Shown here: in pieces, positions 26,549 through 37,926 of the stretch
Layout of the letters: each line of letters starts with the position of its first letter
How positions within the stretch are numbered: position 1 is the first letter of the stretch
DNA from: Trichoplusia ni
Taxonomy: Eukaryota > Arthropoda > Insecta > Lepidoptera > Noctuidae
Assembly: GCF_003590095.1 (NCBI RefSeq)
Contig: NC_039493.1
Location: forward strand, 1,178,001-1,242,000
Direction: 5' to 3'
Length of the DNA stretch: 64,000 nt
Translations under genes and position numbers: made by a program
Notes under the pieces: model-generated
The model's input: only the letters and a program-made list of their open reading frames with translations
The model's database searches: none
Told to the model about the DNA's origin: nothing

Positions 26549-27744
26549 TGTCTCGGTAATCAAGTTATAGAATATTACACAAAAATTACAAAGTTATTAT
26601 ACTTGCACATGAATTATACCACGCGAGTGCGTTAACGGTCAGATTGTTTGTTTTTCATTAGCTAAATTATTCGTTACGCTAGAGCGCAGTACAAAAATAG
26701 TTTCCAATAAAAACCGTTTAACATTTGAAGTGACGTGCAAGTGGTTCCTATTCAAAAATCATCGATATCGAAAATCATGACAGGGATGTTCAGTAAACAT
26801 GTCGTATTTATTCTAACATATTGTGTTTATGTCTCTATGTTTCAACTTATTCTGAATTATTAATCTCCTGCTTAGTCTTTTATAATACAATTAAGTGATA
26901 GAATTACATTAAAATATCCATCAATCATTTTTCTGCACTGATAACCCGAAACACAGGTTTAAAACAAACCTAGTTCGGGTGTCCCTATATTATCTTTAGA
27001 CCATCCTTCTCGTATATTATTATGTTTTGGTGTAGATTAACTCAACTCCTATGATTATGACTATTAAGATATTTTTACTGGTTTTACATCCGAGTCATTT
27101 GTATTCGTACATGTATTTAAGTAATGTGAACTATGTTTTTAATAAATATATTTTTTAATTTTTTAATTTTAATTAATCACGTCTATAAGAAGTTTTTATT
27201 TTTGTATGTATAACTAAACATATAATTACGGTATAGACAATCTGTCCCCTAATTATAAATTAATATAAATGTATAACGATTCTACACATTCGCAAATGAC
27301 GTTCGAAATATCTTAACATATAACATTACATTAACATTTTCAAAAACATGTCTTTTTACTAATCGATACTCGATTTCGATATTTACTAGCCTTAAGGTCG
27401 ACCTCACTAGTGTCAAATAAATGTCATAGTAACGTGTTCGGATACTTGTACGGAGCACTAAATTCTATTTTAAAACAAGGTCCGACATGTACGTAATATT
27501 TACAGATTTAGAAGAACTGGGGCAAAACGATAAAATCTATATCCTGAAATTGGCAGTCATATGTTCCAGAAATAAAACTAGAAGGAGCCCTTACTTTCAA
27601 GCTCTGAAGATTTATTACAATGAAAGATTGAAATTCATAGTAAAATATTTATTTTCGTTTCTTTTTCATAATAAATGTTTAAAACTAAGCAATTATATAA
27701 AATACAATTATAAAATATTACGTTGCTAAAACTCCTACAAAACA
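26549..27744. other. Intergenic interval: KASH5-like promoter side and 3' UTR of next gene
   Basis: The two flanking genes are both on the minus strand and arranged in tandem: the upstream gene stops at 27745 and the KASH5-like gene starts at 26548. AATAAATATA-type signals on either strand are common because the sequence is AT-rich. The 80-codon plus-strand frame at 27487-27729 has no domain or composition that suggests a protein. No clear core promoter element identified. Confidence 0.45.
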
Positions 27745-30700
27745 TTACCGCTCTCTTATAGTATTCAGAATTTCTCTCAGTCCATCATGTACTCTCAGCG
27801 TAGCCAATTTAGTTTCCACCATAGAGAAATCACTTAATTCAATCTGCAAAAAAATAAGTATGAAATAAAAAAAGTACGCACTTTTTCTAATTAAGCTATA
27901 ATTGGTTTATAAAAATTAATACCCCGTCTGGTGGGTCTTTATCCCTGGATGGATATCTTCCGTGCATTCTTTCGCAGATTGCACAAAGTCCGCACCATGT
28001 TCGATATTTTATAGTCTCCTCATCAGACTGAAAAGAAAAATGTGTATTGTTATTCATACACTTTATAGTTGGGGATAACCGTCATCATCAAAATAAAGCG
28101 TACTCAAGGATGTGTAATATTTACTTAAGAGGTCTACCGCATCCATATTTTTTGTAAGCTTGAGGTACTACATCTAAAGTGTTCCTTCAGATAGTTAGGT
28201 ACTTGCTGCCTTTGACAAAACCAATAAAGTTCATGTTCTAAATTAATAGTTTTCTAGTAAAGTACTTAAAAGCATAGTGAATTACCTCGCCATTATCTCC
28301 AACTTCAGTGCTAATAGGCGGTCTTTTGTAGCCGTCAAGAAGAGTGACTTTGATCTCATCAGGAATGCTCTCCTCCTCTTCATATGTCTCCCAGTCCATA
28401 AGGGTTTTAAAACTCTTTGCTTGTGCCGTGTTTAGGCTGCCTCCCATCATCATGATCAGACCTTCCTCAAGGTTCTGGAAAAGAGGTGGAACTTCTAAAT
28501 ATTAAGTATTTATTTCTATTAGAAAGGCAAATCGCGATTTTACATAAACCCTTTATTCAAAAACGACTTCTGTATAAAATTCATACTATGCATCATGTTT
28601 TGATGTCTTTATCATTTCCCTTACTGGTGACAAAGACTGCTAAGTGTAGTTTGGTTCGGATCGTGTAGTAAATGGTAAGAAACTGAGAGCGAACCTTGAT
28701 AGGCATCCTGTATCCTTGTGGCCTAAATTTCCTGAGTACCGTGAGGTAGAGCAGCTGTTTTGACTTCTTCAAAGTCACGAACCGTGCAGCGTATGTCATT
28801 GGCGTTAAAGCTGGAAAATAAGTCGTCATGTGTTTAAAATTGCTTATCTCAGCAACTACTGGTCCGATTTGGAAAAAAATCTTTCAGTGTTAGATATTCC
28901 ATTTATTGATAAAGGATACTATTATCGGCTATGATTACGAGGAGCAGAGCAGTAATTAAATATTATCTATACTAATATATAAAGCTGAAGAGTTTGTTTG
29001 TTTGTTTGAACGCGCTAATCTCAGGAACTACCGGTCCAAATTGAAAAAATCTTTTTGTGTTGAATAGACCATTCATCGAGGAAGGCTTTAGGCTATAAAC
29101 CATCACGCTGCGACTAATAGGAGCGAAAATACAATGGAAAATGTGAAAAAACAGGGCAGGTATAAATCATAACTTATATCTTCTACCCACTGGGGACGAA
29201 GTCGCGGGCAACAGCTAGTGTTACATAACCGGAGGAAGATGCGTGCAATCTAAAACTAATAATCCGATTAAAATAATTATAACTTATATCTTCATAGGAG
29301 ACGCCGCTGAAGTCGAGCGCAACTGGTTCCTTAGTTCCAGTAGCTAGTTCCGTAGCTAGTTCAATAAGCCCTTGGAATTTCACAACCCTTGATTAGAATA
29401 GATATCTAAAACTTCTTCTCCGACTTACTTTCCAAAGCATTAGTATCTAGGGGCAAGGAGAACTGCGCGTTCTGCCTTGAGAAGACCCTGGGTATGTGCA
29501 GCCAGTCCCCGAGACTGACGGCAGGCACCTTCAGCTCGCGCAGCAGCTTCTGCATCTCCTGGCCGTGCGCTCGCTCCGGACGGGTGCGCATCGCCTCCTC
29601 CAACACGTAGCGACGCTGGGAACATACAGCGATAGGTAAGCATGAGGACTTTGGATAAAATATTGCTTTTCGCATATATTGTATGTCTGTATGAATATAA
29701 TATACTTATTTAAGTAGTTACGAAGTGATGCGTTAAAAATGAAGTATTATTTCTTTATAATTTAATAGAAAAGCCTTAAGTATATCAGATTACGAGATAA
29801 GGCTCAAGGTCTCTGCTGTGGTTATCTGAGATTTTTTTTATTTTATTTTTTTCATCCAAGAAAATTTCTCGTCCTCGTGATATTCTTACGCTATTTTCTT
29901 TAACTTTCAAATTTAAATCAACAGCAAAAAGCTTGGTCTAGGAAAACTTTCTTCATCAAACAAAGTACCTAGCAGTAGGATTTGTTGTTATTTGTTTCCA
30001 TTATCGAACAGTGGCTATCTGGAAGTAAAAAAACTCACCTTCACATCAAACTCCGTCTCAATAGCTTCCTCGTCGACTTCTCTGTGCAGATACTTCAGTA
30101 TGTCATCGTCTAGGAATGAGTCTGTCTTCTTAGCAACCACCAGCGGCTTAATGACTGGCAGCGGTATTATATCGTCATCTTGAGACGGCGCAATGGAGCC
30201 GCGAGAACTCGGGTTCTGGGAATCTGTGACGATTTCAGCGATCTATCAGGGAAAATATGAATCGATTATTGACTAGTTGTATGTTAGATCAGATGGGAGG
30301 ATGGTAAGTAAGACTGTTACTTTCTATATACAAGACAACTATTTTTTCTCATGAGCTGACAGTTTTCAGAAGCTTCTCACTTACCAGATTAACTTCAGTC
30401 TGAATCCGTACTGTGACGCGTGACAATTTAATGTTAATCAAAGTAATCGAACCTGTGTTTCAGGATCTTGCTGCGCTTGCGCCGCCAGTCCAGCTGATGT
30501 CATCCGGTCACTGCCTCCCTGGCGGCCCTTTTTTCTTCTTTTACCGCGCCGGCGACCTTCACCACTGCCTGAATAAAACGAAGAGTCTTATGACCTTGGG
30601 CACCTAAACCTGGGTACACATCAATTTTTGGGCAGTTAGTCAGTGATGAGCTACGAGGACTACTCAGTACTCAGTCTTGAATCATAACCGACTCAACAAA

Positions 30701-33700
30701 AAGCAGGTTACTTTGTAGCTACTATCCACTACATCAAACAGACCATTTATGGTTAGCCTAAAAGATTTTTCTATAGAGTATTTTGACGATTTTCGTACCT
30801 CCTTCTTCCCCATTTGCATCGTTGGCTTCATTAGATTCTTTCTCTGCTTTGGACCGCTGTGAGACCGGAGCGGGTTCGGGTTTATTGTTGTTCTTGCTTT
30901 GTTTCGCAGGTTTTCCCAAATTCAGTGCCTTCAGTTGATTCTGGAAATGGCAGAAATAATACGTTGGTATAATAAATCGATTTCGGATCTTATGGGAAAA
31001 ATGTAAGATTCCAATGAGCTTCGTAGGTTCTGGGATATATAAAAAGTAGTTGATAGTTCGCTGATCACAAAGTTGGAACTTTAATATGTCTGTTTGCGGT
31101 TGCTTTGTGGCCACGCTGCCGAGCACCATTGAAGCGTTGAGCTTTACCGCTAGGTATCAAGATTGTTTGATAACCGTTTAATTTAAACAAACAAATTAGG
31201 CGTTCTGGAATGATGCAATATTTAGTTTCATTACCTATCAACATGACGATCGTATAAAAGCGAATGTACAACACAGTGGGTACTAAATTACCTCAAGTTT
31301 TTTAAAGAACTCGTCACTGTTATGAGTTAATGATTTCTCGCAATTGACCAATTTTCTTGGCAATTTAACACTCGGCAATTTCATGCGCTTCCTTTGGCTA
31401 GTTGTGCCCCACGCTGTCATAGACAAAACTATGTTCGAGGCACCTCTTTTTCTACTTTTTGGAGCGTAACTAATGACTACTTTGGTTAAATGCATAACAT
31501 TGCAATCACATTGTCTCGCGATAGGAGGTAATTTTGGGGGGTTGCGTCTGAGTCGTCGAGTCTTCAAAGTTGTCAAATTATCACCGCTCACAAAAAAGCT
31601 TTTTTCCTTTGGTTTCTTTTCTTTCGTATTTTCTTTGTGCTTGATCCTTAGTGGTAGCAGTTTTGTTTTCGATATTAAAAACGGTAACATTGTAACGGAA
31701 AATTGCGACGTTCTGGAAAACGTTCCCTACAACAACTAAGTAATCCGTGAAAATTAGCATATCGGACTAGCGTCAGCCAATATCGATCAGTGTTTATCAA
31801 TAGCGAAATTATGTTTGGAGTAACGCTCTAGTAACTCTTGGATAGGTTTGTAGCGAAAGTTTCCATACGAGCTGATAAGAGCAAGCGTCTGGCGCTCGAA
31901 CATTTGCGTCAATGAAAGTGGTGACGCAGAAAGTTAAGACAACTTATTTGAAAACGTTTTACATGATATTTTAATATTAAATTATTGTCAAATATCCGAC
32001 TAAAAAGCTTGTCCTATAAGCTTTTTAGTCTATAAGGTAAAAACAATAAGTAGGTAACAGTCTTAATTAAATCGTTGATGGCTATGGCTATTATGTGGAT
32101 AAATGATTGTAGGTTCTGTCTAGCGGCCAAATGGCTCGAGGTTAAAATCTGCGTTGTTTCCACCTCCTATTTGCTTGGTTAGCATCGGCCATTAGAGTAA
32201 CTGTTACGAGTCGTAAAACACAATTGAGTTAACCAGTTATCGCAGTGGGTGGACAACTGCATCAAGAGATATCTTCACGTGTTTCTTGAGATCGTTTTCA
32301 AGATCTTAAGTATTTGAAATTCTATAAAATATTTTATTGTTATATTGACCAGGGTTTTCCTAGACGGCATATCATTATTTTCAATGATTTAACTAGGCTG
32401 CTATGAAATATTTTTTAAATCGGACTAGAAGTTGCTACGATAAGCGCATTCAAACAAATAAACTCATCAGCTTATAGTATATTTTTATCATCTTCTGCGT
32501 ATAACTCACCTTTCTAGCAGTCCTGACGCTCTGAGGTTCTTTAACAGGAATCGTTCTCTTAGACAGAACCAATGGGGAAGCAAGAGGCGGCAGCTGTTCA
32601 CATTGGCCTTTGATGAGGCGGTTGTGAGCTCCATCCGAAAGGTTCAACGACGGCAATGTGGACCGATCATTGGTTGGACTCGTGTTGTGACCTCCAGTGA
32701 TGTCGGACGTCGTATATCCGTGGTAATATATCGTTTCCTGCCGAAAAAAAACCCTTATAATAAGGTAACATCAACAATTGTTTGCAGTAAACACTTTGAA
32801 ACCATCAAAGTAGCAAAGATTTCCTCTTCGACAGTGATAGCTGTACTTAGAGCATTTAAAAATTCATCATCATCTTTATAGATGATGATGAATGGTGTCA
32901 AGGGTATCAGGATCGTACCTGGCTGTGACTTCGCCTCAAGTCCAAAACAATCGTAGTTCTTTGATGTGGCTGGTCTGGGGTCAGGCACCTTCTGGACCCT
33001 CTCGACTTGCCGCTAGCTAGCGTCGGCGCTGGAGTGAGCGGCCTTGAGTCTGTCTCTGCGTATCTAAATAATGAATAAGCAATGAATAGATTGTTGAAAC
33101 AAGAGAAGACTATCAACTATATGAGTAAGGAGGCAATGTTTTCTGAAACAAGTTATTAGGAAAAAAAATGACTTCAACAAATAAAGTGTCAGTGCCTTTA
33201 CGATACTGTGAAACATCAATAGTCATGTTGATTAACTTTAAATAGGTTGGCCTAACTTGGTCTACTTACCTTCTAAACATATCCTCGGTGACAATATCGT
33301 GTGGTGTTCGATTCTTCTCTTTGTCGCCGCCGCCATCTTGGAACTTAGACAAATCCTCTTGGAAGAAGTGAGATTTTCCTTCTATCTGTAAAGCAAAAGA
33401 ATAGTTGTGGTTAGTTTACATGGAGTCTAGTTACAACTTCGTAGTGTAGTTTGACACTACCTGTTGTACCCGTATGAGGATTCCCTCGCATTACCAAAAA
33501 AGGATACCTAGAATTATAAGCCTGGCAACACTATGTCATGATTTATATCTTACCCAAGAGTCCTTAGCTCTCTTCACAACATCCCTGGCTTCGATATCAG
33601 CAGGGTGATTGCAGAGTACGGAACACGCGTGAGAGAACGGATTGTAAAGGCCAGCATATGGCCGCAACATAAACGGCGCCGGTGTGACGTCGCATCGCAA

Positions 33701-34440
33701 TTCTATTGCACTCTGAAAGGAACATTCAGCTTCTTGTTTAGTAACTTAGGGTGCCTATAATGTCTTCCTACATGCTATCGTCTGAGACGTAAAAGACAGC
33801 TCTATGAAATTATTTTCTAGCAGATTCTTAGCGGGGATTTCATTTAGTAATCAAGCATGTATTTACCGAGTGTCATGGTACACCACGCTTTCAAAATCGT
33901 GTGGTAGGTACTAAATCAGTTTCAAATGACTTGAACATCTGAATTATTAAGTATAATCCCAATACGAGCCGGAATCAGAAGAAACCAACTTTAATTCTGT
34001 ATAATTGTTATACCCAACTTCTACAACTTGTATGGTTTAGTGCTACAATTAAAGTTAATTATAACTTTTCTATGTAATGTTCTCACGTTACGTTAAAAGT
34101 TGATGAAATATTTTAAATAACAAACATGTAAACCCCTAAATTGTAGACAGACTTTAAAGTAGTTACCCATTATGTTCACAAAGCTAAGGCTATTGTTCAA
34201 CTTTAAGTACCTAATGACATAAGTTTCCACTCAAAGCTTTAGTAGGTACCATTCTACTTGGTTAACATGAAATGTTTAAACAAGGTAAACAAAAAATAAC
34301 AGTTACTAGGAACGTTGGTGGATGGCGAAAATAATAGAATATTTGAATGAATAAGTAACAGAATAACTTACCTTTTGCTTTAAAAACACTGGTTTCGGTG
34401 TTATGCTTGCTAATAAACCAGTATTGCTCAAAAGACCCAT
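27745..34440 (-). CDS. Unrecognised 769-residue protein, 14 exons
   Basis: Minus-strand exons in consistent phase: 34372-34440 (ATG), 33554-33712, 33270-33385, 32919-33063, 32510-32737, 31292-31726, 30799-30940, 30453-30568, 30039-30242, 29429-29615, 28695-28810, 28286-28474, 27923-28027 and 27745-27843 (TAA). I do not recognise the family. The N-terminal ~130 residues look folded (for example HACSVLCNHPADIEARDVV). Residues about 130-470 are basic, Ser/Pro/Lys-rich and probably disordered, including an RRRGKRRKKGR patch that could be a nuclear signal. The last ~300 residues look conserved and folded, with WLHIPRVFS, LTPMTYAARFVTLKKSKQLL, MDWETYEEEESIPDE and a WCGLCAICERMHGRYP segment whose CGLCAIC is a possible metal-binding or redox motif. 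No signal peptide or membrane segment. Exon 6 uses a TAG acceptor chosen because it is the only one keeping phase. The frame is open throughout, so the gene looks intact. It could be insect-specific. Confidence 0.75.
28840..28950. repeat. Partial Helitron-like copy
   Basis: Contains TCAGCAACTACTGGTCCGAT, CTTTCAGTGTTAGATA and an AGGAGCAGAGCAGTAA stretch, in the same order as related phrases in the complete element that begins 16 bases later at 28966. Both ends are missing. It is an older, truncated copy of the same family lying next to the intact one. Confidence 0.5.
28966..29218 (+). mobile_element. Short non-autonomous Helitron-like element
   Basis: A 253-base unit that starts TCTATACTAATATATAAAGC and ends CTAG, flanked by A on the left (28965) and T on the right (29219). 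That is the TC...CTRR structure with insertion between A and T expected of Helitrons. The interior has GTTTGTTTGTTTG, AACTACCGGTCC, ATAGGAGCG and a GGGGACGAAGTCGCGGGCAAC end, phrases typical of the abundant short Helitrons of moths and butterflies. Non-coding; sits in the intron between exons 10 and 11 of the 769-residue-protein gene. Confidence 0.6.
31998..32030. repeat. Perfect 13-bp inverted repeat with 7-base loop
   Basis: GACTAAAAAGCTT at 31998-32010 is followed by a 7-base loop and the exact reverse complement AAGCTTTTTAGTC at 32018-32030. It lies in an intron of the 769-residue-protein gene. It could be a cruciform/hairpin or the remains of a small inverted-repeat element; no target duplication is visible. 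Confidence 0.6.
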
Positions 34441-37400
34441 TATTCCATATTATATTCTTATACTTTCCTGAAACGTGTAAAAAACGTGGTATAGTTATCG
34501 ATCAAACTATACTATCGCCTAGTTACGTGCGCGGAATAAAATATTCCACAAATCTGTAATATAAAAACCGCACAAATCTTCGAAAAATTTCTTGACTGAT
34601 GGATTGAGTGACAGAATTTGTGAGTTGACCAAGAAGGTTAACTCATCTCGTATCTACCTAATTATCCTTATTGAAATAGGTTGATTTAGTAATTTCAAGT
34701 CAGACCGGAGCGAGAACACTCTCTATACCTACATATAACTATTTAATCTGTTTTAACATCGATCCAACTGGAGCACCTAAGACCTCTCATTTCTTTCAGT
34801 TTACCCCCTATAAATAACGCTTTCTTTTGTTTTGGTGCGGCGATGCGAACACTCCCCTCGTACCCTAAGAACCGTTCATTAGAGCTGCGTGCTCGGCGCA
34901 ATCATAAAACGCTGTAATAAAGTACCTACCTATTGCTTTCGGGTAGAGATAAATCCCATCATAAACAATAATGTAAAATAATAGCCAAGTTCCATATTCT
35001 GATAATACAGGTATATGACATATATATGACTTGATCGACTTTACCGATAAAAAAGGGAGATCTAAATGGGCAACATGTTCAATGATCAGTGCAATTTTCA
35101 GTTCCCATAACAATAGCGAAGGTTTGGAGAAGTTTGGACAAACCATTGAAGAAATTAATATACAACAAGCACTAATAATAAAGATCGAGGTTAAGCAACG
35201 TTTGTTAAGGTCATATTTTTTTATTTTTTACTTATTCTCTTTTCACCGCGGACCAAGTGACGGGGAAAACTCATAGTCATTATTAAAAGCAACAAAATAT
35301 TGATGATTTGAAACGAATGAACTTCAAGGCCTCGGACATCAAATGTTAAACTAAGAGGTTCAATAGAATCGTAATTAAAACTTCTGTGGTGCCTTGCATA
35401 ATTAATTAACGTGGCCAGTGATTATTGGTCCTTTGGTCTGTCGTTAACAATCTAATAACTGTTGAGAGTATGTACTTTTACTTGCCGATTTAATTACAAG
35501 ATTTTCAGTTGAATGTTTGTGATTTTTTGTTTTCGGGAGTTCGACGATTAGATAATTGGAATTATAATATGTATTTGTTATTATATTATAGCCTCGAGAA
35601 CGAAGTCAAGAGCAACAGCGTTAGCAATAACTCCTTTCTGCTTTGTACTAATGCTAGCTAGCTACTAGCTGATCCAATTGACAGATATGACAATAAAAAA
35701 ACAAAATTGAATTTTTTCACATATATTATTCAAAAAAATTTACACAAAAGCACTAAGACATCCATTTAACCTTATTGTCTAAATAAATGAAGTTTAAACC
35801 GACACGCAACCTCTTAATTAATTAAGATATAATTTGTCTCTAAAAATAATACTCATTTCTCTGTTAAGATATCAGAAATTAACTATGGCATTACCAACAT
35901 AACACCTACGAAGCGACATTGTGAAAAGTTTTATTCTAGGTAATCAATATAACTTTATAATCGTTTCTAACAGCGTCTATTTCTTACAAAGGGAATTTAT
36001 ATTACATTATAGTGCACAGATTTACTGAATGTGTACAATGGGCTTTAAATTTATTACAACTCTTAACATTTACAATTATTTTTTAACCACTCATTAGTAT
36101 TATTATTACACAGAATAGAGTCAAGATCAAAATAATTTCAATTTGTATAAGTACTTAAAATTTGTGTTAGTATTAATCTACAATCGATATAACTTTAAAC
36201 AATATTAACATTGTTAACGCACCAAATGTCCTTTATTCCGCAGAAGGGTTGTTAGTTTTATTATTTGTTTGATCTGCGATATAAAAGATATTTTAGCATG
36301 TTTCAGTCAACAATTCCAAGTCGAGTCTCGACTCGCCCCTACACAGATGCTGACCTGTCACCCTACTTTCCCTCAACTCGCACGCGGAAAAAGAAAGGGT
36401 GACAACTCAGAATGACAAAGAAATATGTTTGTTGCATGATTTGTTATTTATATCACACTGCAAACGTAAGTAATAATGATTGCCGTGATCAAATGTTTTC
36501 GCATCCGGTTCTTAGTACATAACTGCTAATTAAATACGGTTTACAATTGAATTGTCATGTGTTGATTAGTGAGTCGATATTATTTACTACTTTAATGATT
36601 AAGGATATTGTGTTAACTTCATCACTGGGTAAAGCGTACCTAATAGAGGCATTTCCTGTACAAAAAACTGTTAATATTTTAAAATATTAAACAAACTATG
36701 TATGAATGGTCATTTGATTATCACTAAAGTAACTGGTGTGAATAAATGCAATAAACACAGCGACACCCGTGGCTAAGGCGGACCAACATTGCTTATTATT
36801 TTCGCTCATTACACAAAACGCGCGCATTATCCAACAACCGTATTATTAGCAGTCATAACTGAGAACGAATCCCACACAATAGAGAACATAAAAGAACAAA
36901 ATTGCATTCAATAAAAATATTCCATCACAATCTGTACAAAACGATCTTTTACATTACCAAGGCCGGAATGGTACGCCTTTCATTACTAATATAGAATTAT
37001 TGCATTCAGCCAATATCAACATTTGAAGGCAACATATCAATTAGTATCAATTTTCTCACGGCTTTACCCCAATCTTAATTGATATGTGAGTGTAATTAGT
37101 TCCACAAACGATTGCCTCTCATGTTCGACATAATGTTCTACACATCACTCGCATTTCACTCCATTTCTTACTGAGAACTAGATAGTATCTATTTGAAAAT
37201 ATATATTTCTATTTAAATTGTAAATAATTTAAGTGAAATAGGAGTTTTTTAGGATTATACAGAGTGAGAAACGCTAAAGGACAATACGTAAAGGCAAGTT
37301 GATTAGCAAGGCAAGTCCACAATCTCTACTCTGTCTCGTGCTTAAAAAAACAATTATTTATACATATTATAATATATTATTATGTCATGAACATAAAAAA

Positions 37401-37926
37401 GCAATGTAGTTTACATTGAACGTAATTACTGTAATCATGTGGTCCGCTCACATGAATGCTAACCAGCACCCTTATTTATTTGCATTATAATTTCATTTGA
37501 AAGCTACTGGTAAAGAACTGCAACGACTTCCGTTCCGCTGTAATGCCATGTGACACAGTTCCATTGTGTGTTATAACGTACGCGATCCAGCGAAACCAGT
37601 AGCGATCGAGGCCTCTATGCTATTTAAAAATAAACAATAATTTAATCTAAATAGCCTACGTAAAAACGTGTGACTCTTTATCTCATTCACAAATAAAATT
37701 TTAATTATGACTAGTAGTAAGAAATAAATTTGAGCATGGAAAATAAGCGTACTACACGACCATGCAACTATAAAAATATTATAAAAACTTAAATACTTAA
37801 GGTACGGCCCTATCATAAATATAAATTACAGGTGTCGTCACACATAAAAACATCGCTCGCCTTGTCGGCGGCGCGTGGACATTTAGTGAGCGTTCACGAG
37901 TAACGCGGCGGCGCTAGCGTCTTGCA
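34441..37926. other. Intergenic region and Atrophin 3' UTR
   Basis: About 3.5 kb without a supported gene. The left part (34,441-34,850) is the upstream region of the 769-residue-protein gene. The right part (about 36,000-37,926) is probably Atrophin 3' UTR on the minus strand, since it directly follows the stop codon and has several possible polyadenylation signals. At 35585-35670 a short stretch (ACGAAGTCAAGAGCAACAG) looks like a decayed Helitron end. Two Su(H)-like octamers fall nearby (34080 and 37053) but are isolated. Nothing else stood out. Confidence 0.45.
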
